A stretch of 18,422 nt of DNA from Cerioporus squamosus. Its lineage: Eukaryota > Basidiomycota > Agaricomycetes > Polyporales > Polyporaceae. A model generated the notes under the pieces. The model was not told the origin of the DNA and searched no databases. It saw only the letters and a program-made list of their open reading frames with translations. The position numbers were made by a program, and so were the translations under genes. Positions 1-8,294 of the stretch are shown piece by piece. Numbering within the stretch: the first letter of the stretch is position 1; the number at the start of each line of letters is the position of its first letter. The stretch is taken from assembly GCA_022592435.1 (NCBI GenBank), contig JABYQS010000555.1, positions 1 to 18,422 on the forward strand, in the 5' to 3' direction.

Positions 1-1498
1 TGGTGAGCCTCCTCCTCGAGACACACGGACTATTCCTGGCTTCCGGGCGTTCAGAGCCTACCAACAACGCGCTTCTGCCATAGCTCGCTGGGCTCTATTG
101 GCTACATCAACCGTCTACGATGTGGGCGATTCCCAGTGTACAGCGCGGAGACACTGGCGCTGGCACAGCGCTGCTACACTCCGCTGGCCCCTGTAGGAGT
201 ACGGACGCAACCGAAACTGTACTTGTCAACTCCTGAACGTGCGCAGACTATGGTTCAATCTTACGTCGCCAGAGCGGAGTCCGTCGCTCCACTCGTGGAC
301 CGGTTCGCCTTCGCCACACCCAGCGTGGTCGCGCGAGACCTTCCTGCAATCGCTCTTACCAACCTTCCGCCTGATATGTCTGCGTCTTTGCAGGAACCGC
401 AGCTTGATGAGCCACTCCACCGCGCAGCCGTCAAGCTCCAAATCGCGTTCCCAGACCCGTCCCTGCTGCAGTTCGACTGCGGCAAGCTGCAAGTCCTGGC
501 CAAGCTGCTGCGCGAACGCAAGGCAGGCGGCCATCGCATCCTATCTTCACCAGATGACGCGCATTCTTGACATCCTCGAGATCTTCCTGAACTTCCACGG
601 ATACCTCTACTTGCGGCTGGACGGCGCGACGAAGATCGAAGACAGGCAGTACATCACCGAGCGGTTTCAACGCCGACCCGCGTATATTCTGCTTCATCTC
701 GTCTTCCCGGTCAGGAGGCGTCGGTACAAGTATGTTCAGTGCTTTTGTCTCTTGGAATGTCGCTTACGTCTGGACTAGCTTGACTGGCGAGATACCGTCA
801 TCTTCTACGATAGCGACTTCAACCCGCAGATGGACCGCCAGTGCGAGGATCGGTGGGTTTCGATACCTCAATCTCATGGGTGGGCTCTTCGCTGACGCAT
901 TCACCTCGACAGGGCGCATCGTATCGGCCAGGTCCGCGATGTCCATATCTACCGTTTCATCTCGCAACACACCGTCGAGGAGGCGCTTCTCCGGAAGGCA
1001 AATCAGAAGCGCTCGCTCGACGACCTCGTCATCCAGAAGGGCGAATTCGACTGGCGGACGCTCTTCACCGATGCGGACGAAGGTGCGCTCACGCGCGCTC
1101 TCGGCGAGTTCGAGGACGTCGAGGACGCGCAGGCGGCACAGCTTGCTGCGCGAGAGGAGCTGCAGTTGGAAGATGAGGATGCGCAGGATTTCGAAGCTGA
1201 GGGGACAGCCAGTGCGGATGTTCGCGTCGTGCAACCGGAACGCGCCTCCGCGCCGGAGGCTGGGAGAGCGACTGACGTCCCGCTGTCTGGCGGAGACAAG
1301 CTCGAACAACCTCAGCACCCACTCGCTGCGGTCGATGAAGCTGGTGCTGACCGTGATGGCCAAGTTGCAGACAACGACCAGGCTGATGGGGTGCTCGACG
1401 ACGACGACGAAGAGGAGGGACGCACGGTTGATGACTACATGATTGATTGGGTGCATCTTGACTCGGAGTTCTTTGGTACTTCAGATTGGAACGTGTGA
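1..1498 (+). CDS. SWR1: SWR1-type chromatin remodelling ATPase, C-terminal part (5' end outside window; frameshifted)
   Basis: This is the catalytic subunit of the nuclear SWR1 complex, a Snf2-family ATPase that exchanges H2A for H2A.Z in nucleosomes. The window contains the second RecA lobe and C-terminal tail. Visible motifs in order are INRLRCGRFPVYS (about 107-145), LQIAFPDPSLLQFDCGKLQ, MTRILDILEIFLNFHGYLYL, RLDGATKIEDRQYITERF, the SRSGGVG block, DTVIFYDSDFNPQMDRQCED, helicase motif VI AHRIGQ, and HTVEEALLRKANQKRSLDDL followed by VIQKGEFDW. After that comes an acidic tail ending in DYMIDWVHLDSEFFGTSDWN. SRCAP and Swr1 share the VIQKG(E/D)F signature and the acidic tail, which argues against INO80 or ISWI. 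Introns fit at 730-778 and 853-912; the frame from 913 to the TGA at 1496-1498 is clean. Left of 800 the frame must be shifted near 100, twice near 543-556, near 665, at the 729/779 junction and near 789, mostly in short homopolymers. It is either sequence error or early decay. Identity is very likely; functional status is open. Confidence 0.88.
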
Positions 1499-2816
1499 TG
1501 TGTACGCTTTTTGTTTCCTGCGTTTGTAACTTGCTGACTGCTTGGTTGTATTAATACGCTTGCTGCTCTGTTTCTGTAGCCTTCCGAGGTCTGACTGATA
1601 TCGGATCGGGCACACTGGGCTGATGGTCGTGCGGTGTAAAGCCGCCCTCTCCGATGGTTTAGTGCAATAGCAAACGAACGTCCTTCGAATCTCGCCGTCT
1701 CAGTCAATTGTTGGTGGCGTTCTTTGACTTCTGTCCTGGTTTGTATCACGTTCGCTCTACTTATAGCCGCAGTGTGTCGACTTGTGCATGCGTTGTCCAC
1801 GACTGTACATCGCGTTGGCTTTCTCTGGCGTCGGCCGGTCTTGAATCCTCGTCCAGATGTCGTTCTCGTGACATTTATTTGGCAACCATACACGTACGCC
1901 CGTATTGTTGCCGTATTGACAAGTTCCGCGGCTCCTGTCTGACGGCGACGCTCTCAGAGTTTGATCCAGGATACCACCACGTGGTATTCCGTCCACCACG
2001 CAGCTGTAGCATGGCGGGCCTTCCTTGTTGTACCGGTGCAAGGCATCGGTTGGAGGGTGCTTCCGGTACGCTTCACCGTGCACGAGGGGTAGTAAGGTCC
2101 CGCATCGTTGCGAAGGTCACTAACACTCGACATCATATTGGCTCTGAACCGTAGGCTCGAGCCGTGCTCTTGAACCGAGTACTCGTACATCGTGAGGTTA
2201 CATCTCCTCGCTACCTGTAGGTTTTATCATGAGAATTTAAGACACAGAGCAAAAAAAGACAAGACGTACCGATGATCTTATGCCCCAGGGTTACAGCTGT
2301 TTGCAGAAGTCGTGTCCGCCCAACTCCGACTGACGCGCACACACTTTTGACGCGTAATATTCACGATAATGAGAAAATTCGTCTGTAAGACAACAACACC
2401 AGTATATACATGCTACCCCACTCCATCATGCTATGGCATGCGCCCTCGACCTGTTCCAACTTTTTCTGAGTCGCAGCGTGCCCGTAATGCGGAGATAGTA
2501 ATGCCAAGTCACTGCTCATCTGTAGGGGTGTTTAGAGTGTTCCCGCCCCTCCAGACTCCACCAAAATTTGGTCAAGCGTACATCAAAGCCGTAAGTATAT
2601 GATTGAATGCTCTCCGAGGTGCTGCGAAGGCTTGGGACGTGTGAGCATGCATAACTTCCACAAGCCCCAGGGACGATCATAAGCGCCCGTTGACGACATC
2701 GTGATACTCGCTCATCTTCTGCGCTCTCCGCATTTCTGACACTCTGTACATACTCCTGTAAGCTTTCTGCGTCTCCCAGAGTAGTCCTAGTCAGAAGAAA
2801 GTGGCGAACGACTCGT
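1499..2816. other. Intergenic stretch, no convincing gene
   Basis: This lies between the SWR1 stop and the zcsC stop, so it is a convergent 3'-3' interval of 1.3 kb. Several overlapping ORFs exist on both strands, but none has a recognisable domain, a consistent splice pattern or coding-like composition. A 7-bp inverted repeat around a CACGTG core lies at 1971-1987. A short A-run lies near 2250. I see no tRNA, LTR or terminal inverted repeats. Confidence 0.5.
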
Positions 2817-3492
2817 TCAGATTTTCTGAATTTCTGAATTTTTTGTGCACAACGCGTGCTGTGCAATCAGCGCCTGGCCACGACCTCTGCAAACAGCTGT
2901 AGTGGCCGGGGTTGAAGGTGTGTCCGACGAGTCCGGCTTCAGACGCGTCTCGCACACCAACCGTTTCCGCGAGCAGAGATCGCATGGTATTCCGCCCTGG
3001 CACTTCTTGCGGGCCTCGTAACATTGACGGCACTGGATAAGCAATCGGTCGTGTCAGCGATACAGGGTGAATGTAGCCCAGTGGGCAATAGCAGACACGT
3101 ACAGCAGGCTTCGGCTTCGAGCTTGCGTCGGAGTACGAGGGGCTTGCCGGGTTGGGAAACTGGAGGTGGAGGGCATCGGATGTAGTCCCACTGAGGGGAG
3201 GCTGTTTAAAAAGAGGGAGCGTGGCGTCGCCGTCTGCGCAAACCAACCAGGTCCATCGCTCGGTTGATAACGGCAGTTGTGCAGGAAGCTATACTGTGTT
3301 GCACATACCGTTGCTCAGTGAGAAAGCATGCCCGCCAGCCTCCATGGGGATCCTGGTGGAGCCTCCGTCCGGGTACTCGACGACGCAGTAGGCAGTGGTC
3401 GGCGGAAGCGAGACGTCGATCTCCGCGCCGTCCGGCATGTCTTGCAAGACGGACCGTAGCAGATGCTCGCGAAGGCCGTTCGCATAGTTCAT
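2817..3492 (-). CDS. Small protein with canonical Zn2Cys6 cluster (zcsC)
   Basis: The proposed product is about 176 aa and probably a nuclear DNA-binding protein. Exons are 3492-3309, 3233-3103 and 3032-2817; introns are 75 and 70 nt (gtatgt..gcag, gtacgt..ccag), of phase 1 and phase 0, and the spliced length is a multiple of three. The N-terminus has NGLREHLLRSVL, almost superimposable on NGLHEALIRGAL of zcsB, then a short beta-like segment ending CVVEYPDGG. Exon 2 encodes a Pro/Ser-rich linker. Exon 3 opens on the first Cys of a perfect C-x2-C-x6-C-x5-C-x2-C-x6-C motif (CRQC, then YEARKK, QGGIP and SRKRLV as spacers), the binuclear zinc cluster of fungal Gal4-type factors. Gal4-type factors normally carry it near the N-terminus of a much larger protein; here it follows about 105 residues and is followed by only about 45, with no fungal transcription-factor middle-homology region. 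The ATG at 3492 was chosen because it aligns with the starts of zcsB and zcsD. The target and function are unknown. Confidence 0.72.
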
Positions 3493-4002
3493 GGCTGTCA
3501 ATGTGGCCTCCGGACGAGGAAAGACCAGCGTATGCTTGAGTTTAGAGACTGAGAGGAGGCAGCAGGTCTGCGAGGCCTCCTCTATATGTGGAATAGGCTT
3601 GCTGGCGCCACTTGGGCCACATGCAAGAGAGGGAGTGTTTCCCGGCCACGCCACCCCAGGACAAGGATACTAGGATTCTCACGGATTGACATCGAAGACC
3701 AAGGCGTGGATCAGACAAATGTCCAGAAGCACGCCTTATAGTATCGCATCGAATAACCCGTGGATTACAGATAGAGCGACTTGGGAGGGCGTGCTCATCG
3801 CGCGCTGTAATATACTACGCCGACAGGCCCAGCGAGGAGCGCGGGGTTGCAGTTCAGCAGTCCGGGAAGCATTGAAACTGAGAATCGGATGGCTCGCCAC
3901 CCTCCCCGGTGTCCGCCTCGAAGGTAGAGAGCGGATACTCAGTGGGCGCATGGGAGGATGTGGTATAGTCCACTGCATCGCAAACGCGATCCGCGCCTCC
4001 TG
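3493..4002. other. zcsC upstream region and possible zcsB 3' exon
   Basis: This 510-bp interval separates the zcsB stop from the zcsC start. It should hold the zcsC promoter. The part 3999-3854 on the minus strand is open in a Ser/Thr/Glu-rich frame (TSSHAPTEYPLSTFEAD) and could be a fourth exon of zcsB. The codons upstream of the zcsC ATG are also open for 54 codons, but they do not match the paralogues. Confidence 0.4.
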
Positions 4003-4761
4003 TCAATCTGTTAGCTCCGCACTATCATTGAGAAGTTGTGAGAGCGCCTGACCGAGCGAGAAGCTTCCTGAGGCGGAGGACTCGAGACCGTGCGGCATCA
4101 TGGCGTTGTTCGGGGTAGCACCGAAGGCATGGCCATTGGGAAGTCCACCATAGGACTCGTATGTGGACGCGTCGTTGCATCCGTAGACCTCATGGCCTTG
4201 GTGTGCATAGTGAGGGCTCTGGAAACATGAACCAGAGTGGCATCGGTAAGCCGTTGATGCACACACATAGCAGGAAGGACTGTACACACACCTCATAGAG
4301 CTCTGTGGCCGCCTCGTTGTTATGCGGGTCGGACGGAGCGCTGGTGTAAGACCCGAAGTTGTCGTGGGTAACATCCGGCGCCCCTTCCACGCTGGTAGAC
4401 TGAGCAGGTGTCTGCGTGTTTGCGGCGTGGAGGGAGTCCGTGGAAGTGAGCGGTACGCGCTCAGCGGGGAAGATTGGGCGGACATGTTCTGCCGGCAAGT
4501 GCATCAGGATCGACATGTCTCCGAGACAAGGACCGCGTCGGACGTCATGCACTCACCCATCGTCAAAGTGACGACACACGCTGGAAGAGTAACCTGCGCG
4601 CGTTCGGTCGTCCCGTCTTCATACTGCGTTGTGAGCGCGCCGACGCGGGCGGGGTAGAGCACGCTGATGCCGATGGGCCGTCGCCCGGACTCGGGCGATG
4701 TTGGGTCACCCGCAAGTGCGCCACGGATGAGGGCTTCGTGCAGTCCGTTCAACCAGGACAT
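4003..4761 (-). CDS. zcs-family paralogue without a recognisable zinc cluster (zcsB)
   Basis: The proposed product is about 205 aa. Exons are 4761-4557, 4488-4292 and 4218-4003; introns of 68 nt (gtgagt..gcag, phase 1) and 73 nt (gtgtgt..ccag, phase 0) give exactly the intron phases of zcsC, zcsA and zcsD. Exon 1 has NGLHEALIRGAL, then TTQYEDGTTE, matching the zcsC and zcsA segments VEYPDGG and LRYSDGSSE. Exon 2 is Pro/Ser/Thr-rich. In exon 3 the first and fourth codons, which are Cys in zcsC and zcsD, are Ser (AGC) and Tyr (TAT), and no Cys pattern follows; the tail is Gly/Ala/Ser/Asn-rich. An alternative model uses a weak donor (gtcagg, 4052) and the acceptor at 4000, with a good CTAAC branch site between them, and ends at 3854. 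It would be either a paralogue that lost DNA binding or a new C-terminus joined to the shared N-terminus. The role is unknown. Confidence 0.55.
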
Positions 4762-5218
4762 GCTGATGGCTGGATAGCGGTAGACCAAGCTGCAGAACGT
4801 TGGGGAGGTGCGTGAGGCTCAGCATGATGAAAGTTGGCGGCTTTTGTAGCGTCATGCTGCGAGCGCCGCCGTCCGAAAGGGGGACGGTGTTCGTCAGAAT
4901 GGGGCGTGTGAATCCCGGAATAAGGTCAAAGGCGGCGCACCCAGTTTGTTCCGGCCCTGGGTCTGTCCTACTGCAAAGTTCAGCGCAGCATCCGATACTG
5001 TACTCACCGCCGTTGGCCCTCTGAGAGGCTCGCAAGGTGACCACAAAACGAAGTGTATCAAAGAGAGAATCGCCGGAGCGAAGGTGAGGTACATAGATTA
5101 GTACTGGAGTCGCACACAATTGATCATTGGCGACGTTCACTCTCTCGACCTTGTTCAGTATCAAATAACGCAGCCTGAAGAGTAAGTAGTGCTCACCAAC
5201 ACCAAGTCGCGCTAAGTC
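4762..5218. other. Interval between zcsB and zcsA with possible decayed zcs copy
   Basis: The minus strand is open from 5164 to beyond 4762 without a stop. Inside it, near 4905-4830, lies TNTVPLSDGGARSMT, which resembles the zcsC segment VEYPDGGSTR. A gtgagt donor in phase 1 occurs at about 5008 after RASQRANGG. I could not build a consistent three-exon model, so it is best described as a possible fragment of a fifth copy, or simply as the zcsB promoter. Confidence 0.25.
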
Positions 5219-5821
5219 CTAGAGCCCGCCGACCCCCGCATCTCCTGCCGGAGTGAGGTCTTCGGCATCCATATTCGTGGTGTCTGGCCAATTACAAGGG
5301 GTATCGGTCTCTCTGGCACCGTGTTCAATGAATTGCTGGCACGGGTGGTCGCCTTTGGGAACATATCTATCGTGGGCACAACCCTCGCGCTGGCAAGATG
5401 GCGGGATCAGTTTCAACACCAGAAGAAGAGAGCACACCAAGTCAAGGACTCACAATCGCTCCGATGGAAAGATTCTCTGGCGGCAGCGCTGTCTGCAGGG
5501 GGACGTTTGCGTATCGCTGAGCATGGTCCGTTTGTGCATGCTCAGACGTCTGCACATCGACTGTCATGTTCTAGGGTAGCAGATACGCACATGCGCATCC
5601 CTTTGGATAAAAATAGGTCAGTAGTACTACGCACCGGGAAATAGTATATTCCAGGCGGGCAGATCGACCACCTTTGTCTCCGAGCTGCCATCGCTATAGC
5701 GCAGAGTGACCTGCGCATTGTCGGCAGGAAAGTAGATGTGGGTCGTAAAGACGGGTGAGTCGCTGAAATACGGGCCGTCTGCTGGAGCCGTCGAGCGAAT
5801 ATCTGGGTGAGAGGAAGTCAT
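5219..5821 (-). CDS. zcs-family paralogue with degenerate zinc-cluster exon (zcsA)
   Basis: The proposed product is about 154 aa. Exons are 5821-5635, 5560-5454 and 5389-5219; introns are 74 nt (gtgcgt..acag, phase 1) and 64 nt (gtgagt..ccag, phase 0), the same phases as the other copies, and the joined frame is open to the TAG at 5219. Exon 1 contains HIYFPADNAQVTLRYSDGSS, related to the YEDG/YPDG segments of zcsB and zcsC. Exon 3 begins exactly where the others begin with Cys1, but here reads REGC, then AHDRYV, then P, KGDHP, C, QQF. The spacing of the zinc cluster is kept, while Cys1 is Arg, Cys3 is Pro, Cys5 is Phe and Cys6 is Glu. Only ligands 2 and 4 remain, so a Zn2Cys6 cluster cannot form. 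No stop or frameshift is seen, so it could be a recent non-functional copy or a protein kept for a non-DNA-binding role. Confidence 0.55.
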
Positions 5822-6487
5822 CGCTGGCGAGTCAGGGATGAGATATCCGGATAGATCCCTGCTTTCATGCGTTTGCAGCGGGTCTTATGGGGGGAGCGGC
5901 GGTATACTCAAGCGGCTCCGAAACAGCGGCATGCAGGATAACCAAAGATACCGAATCCGGAGCGCCGCTCGGTGTCTGATCAGCCGCGTGTTAGGAACTT
6001 GCCTCTTTCGAGAGCGGCGCTGGGTGAGCCGACAATTCGAGAGCTCTTCTGGAGCTATTGTAGCCCTCCAGGCCTAGAGGTCAGAAGAACGGTGTCAGAA
6101 ATTATACTATGACGAGGGGCGGCCGTCGGAGACTACTGACTTGGTGGATCACTCGACGGTGACGCTACGACTCGGAGCATTCGAGTATCAGAGCACGTTG
6201 AGTACCGGCATGCAACGACCATACACCACGGGAGTCGCAGCCTCTATGCACCGAGCAGGGTTTTGTCGACGAGCGCATTTCGAGGTTCAAGACAAGAGAG
6301 CGCGGCAATTGCCGAGCGCATTGCATGCGTATGGGAACCTCGCCAGCGCCGCGCATCGCATGTCCCCTGCTTGCAAGGCGGCGACGATGAGCCTCCCCCG
6401 CTCAAGTCGCTCTCATCATGTCGTTTCCCGCACATCCTACAAGTAAACAACACCGACTTCCTGGGCCACTGTTCACCAGCGATCTCC
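5822..6487. promoter_or_regulatory. Divergent promoter region between zcsA (-) and zcsD (+)
   Basis: These 666 bp separate two paralogues transcribed away from each other, so they must carry both promoters and 5' UTRs. The sequence just before the zcsD ATG (ccagcgatctcc) resembles that before zcsB (ccagccatcagc). The scattered ORFs here lack paralogue similarity. No clear TATA box or operator could be assigned. Confidence 0.45.
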
Positions 6488-7151
6488 ATGGCCGCCAACC
6501 CCTGGTGCAACGCCGTGAAACAGGCGATAGTACGGATCACCCAGCAACAGACGGGTCAGCACACAAGGATGAACAGCAAGCCTCTCTCTGTCGCTCTAGA
6601 GCTCGAGGATGCGCTCGCGTTGTCTGAGCACCAGTCGTCCGCCTCCCCGGAGCCTGTCATGGCGATGGAGTATCTGCACGCAGAGCGAGCCATCCCTGTC
6701 CCTGTGGACATCGGTGAGTACCCGGAGTATACCCCTCTTCCTGCATTACAGGGACTTATTGGCGTATGATTAGCGTCGATGGACGATGGCAGCGTCCCCA
6801 TGGGCACTACCTCCTTCCAGGTGTCGTTCCCGGCTACCATGCCGCAGGACCCTCCGGGCCAGAGTTCGGGCTACCCCGCTCGTTTCGCTCCTGATGCACC
6901 TTCCGGGAGCACCGGTACCCCTCGTGAACTGGGGACTCGCCGCGCCCGTGGTATGGGACTCAAGCCAGTGGTGCGTGACCTTTTGCAGTCATCTTCCTCA
7001 CATACTACTTGAAGCTCACGATGCCCGTCAGTGCGTCCGGTGCCACAAGATGAAGAAGAGATGCGAAGGGATCTTCCCCTGCAAGTCGTGCAGGGCCAAG
7101 AGCGAGACGTGCGTCGAGCGCGTGGGCAAGAGGAAGAAGAAGGAGGCCTGA
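6488..7151 (+). CDS. Small protein with C-terminal Zn2Cys6 cluster (zcsD)
   Basis: The proposed product is about 180 aa. Exons are 6488-6713, 6774-6970 and 7032-7151; introns are 60 nt (gtgagt..ttag, phase 1) and 61 nt (gtgcgt..tcag, phase 0), as in its paralogues. The N-terminus PWCNAVKQAIVRI aligns loosely with NGLHEALIRG of zcsB. Exon 2 is rich in Pro, Ser and Gly and ends GLKPV, comparable with SSKPKPA at the same place in zcsC. Exon 3 starts on Cys1 of CVRC and continues with spacers HKMKKR, EGIFP, KS and RAKSET between Cys residues, a perfect Zn2Cys6 motif with the usual basic run between Cys2 and Cys3. The protein then ends almost at once with ERVGKRKKKEA, a likely nuclear localisation signal. 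A zinc cluster at the extreme C-terminus of a short protein is unusual. It is on the opposite strand from the other three copies. Kozak context (ctccATGg) supports the start. Function unknown; DNA binding inferred from the motif. Confidence 0.72.
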
Positions 7152-8294
7152 GGGCCGGGGGACGGCGGATTCGACGCCGGTGGAGCTGTCCGATCCGTGC
7201 GTACCATCTCGCAGTCTGGCGTGGACTCCCCCGCTCACGCGCCCTCCTACTTACTTACACTCTAGAGTCCAATTGTACGAGAGAGACATGACCGTTCCTT
7301 GCACCTTGCTCGTCCCGGCCGCCTGCCCAACAGCGCCCATCAGAGTTGCACAGTACTCCAGACTCATACGTTTCAAAGTCCAGACTATATATCACCTTTG
7401 TCTACGTCTGTCTGCGTTCCGTTCGGCGTAGCGCTCTCAGGAGAAGTGCGGTGTGCAGGGGCACTGTGCACGCATGGCGGTCCCCGTCGACTGCGCAGAC
7501 TGTTCCCTCGTGTAGTCAAGCTGTCCAAGGGCCCACCATTCCCCTCCGGCGTGCTTGAGGACCACGTGTAGACGGGCCGTCCCCGCGGCACTCACTCCTC
7601 AGACGCGGTATACGCCGAGAGGCTTCGATAGCGCGCGGTTGACATAGAAAGCCTACGTAAGTGCCGGACTAGCAGGCTCGACAACAAATATTCTGGCGTC
7701 CCTAGGCCTGGCGTCCCCGGCAAGCCCGACGCCTCAAGATCAACATGGGCCGGAGAGTGCCCACAAACCTACATGGTGGGAAGAGAAAGTGAGACGGCAG
7801 TGATGTAGTGAGCTCGATAGAGAAGTGCACCTGTGCGAGGATCCTAGTCATGAGCTGCGCCGCCGTCGAAAGGGCAAACTGCGCAAACTCAATATCGTGA
7901 GCAGACACGTCTAGACGCACTCCCCTTCGGCGGACTAGTGTTCACAGAAACTCACCACGATCTAATGCTCGCAACCTCACGCATCACACCACAGACACTC
8001 GAGATCCGATATAACAGGATGACCATTCATCCTCTCCAGGCCAAACTACTCGTACAAAGAGATCATCTACGACGCGCGTGCAGAGGTGAGGGGGGGGAGC
8101 CGGAGCGAATGGGTGACTATATCCAGGGAATGACATTACACGAGAGCGAAATAAAGATGACACACGCAACGACAACATGTCCATGTCGTGACAACGCAAG
8201 GCGCGAGCGGGCGGCCCTCACCCTCAGTCACAGTGCGAACCGAGGCTCAGGGCCCAAGGCTCAACCGCAGACCGCGTGCTCAGATCGGACCAAC
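7152..8294. other. Intergenic stretch with one weak minus-strand coding candidate
   Basis: This 1.1-kb region lies between zcsD and the 3' end of the protease gene. On the minus strand, 7851-7831 joined to 7768-7592 (a 62-nt intron gtgcac..gtag) gives an open 65-codon frame starting MTRILAQ; the frame is also open upstream through SAHDIEFAQFALSTAAQL but without an ATG. Nothing in it is recognised. A run of eight G lies near 8090. The rest shows nothing I can assign. Confidence 0.35.

Noticed and set aside
732..1442. 236-codon plus-strand ORF overlapping SWR1 in another frame
   Set aside because: Ser/Arg-rich frame shadow; it runs through two SWR1 introns and conserved motifs read in a different frame.
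764..1456. 230-codon minus-strand ORF opposite SWR1
   Set aside because: It is antisense to clearly conserved SWR1 blocks (AHRIGQ to the acidic tail).
1724..1942. Short plus-strand ORF with a hydrophobic start
   Set aside because: No ATG at the start, no splice context, and no similarity I recognise; hydrophobic runs are common in random frames.
2516..2866. Minus-strand ORF overlapping the end of zcsC in another frame, considered as an extra zcsC exon
   Set aside because: No donor in the right phase was found in zcsC exon 3, so the stop at 2817 was kept.
6244..6540. Minus-strand ORF with CRMC..PPC..C pattern that looked like another zinc cluster
   Set aside because: Spacing does not fit Zn2Cys6, the frame is antisense to zcsD exon 1 and its leader, and no upstream exons of the family are present on that strand.
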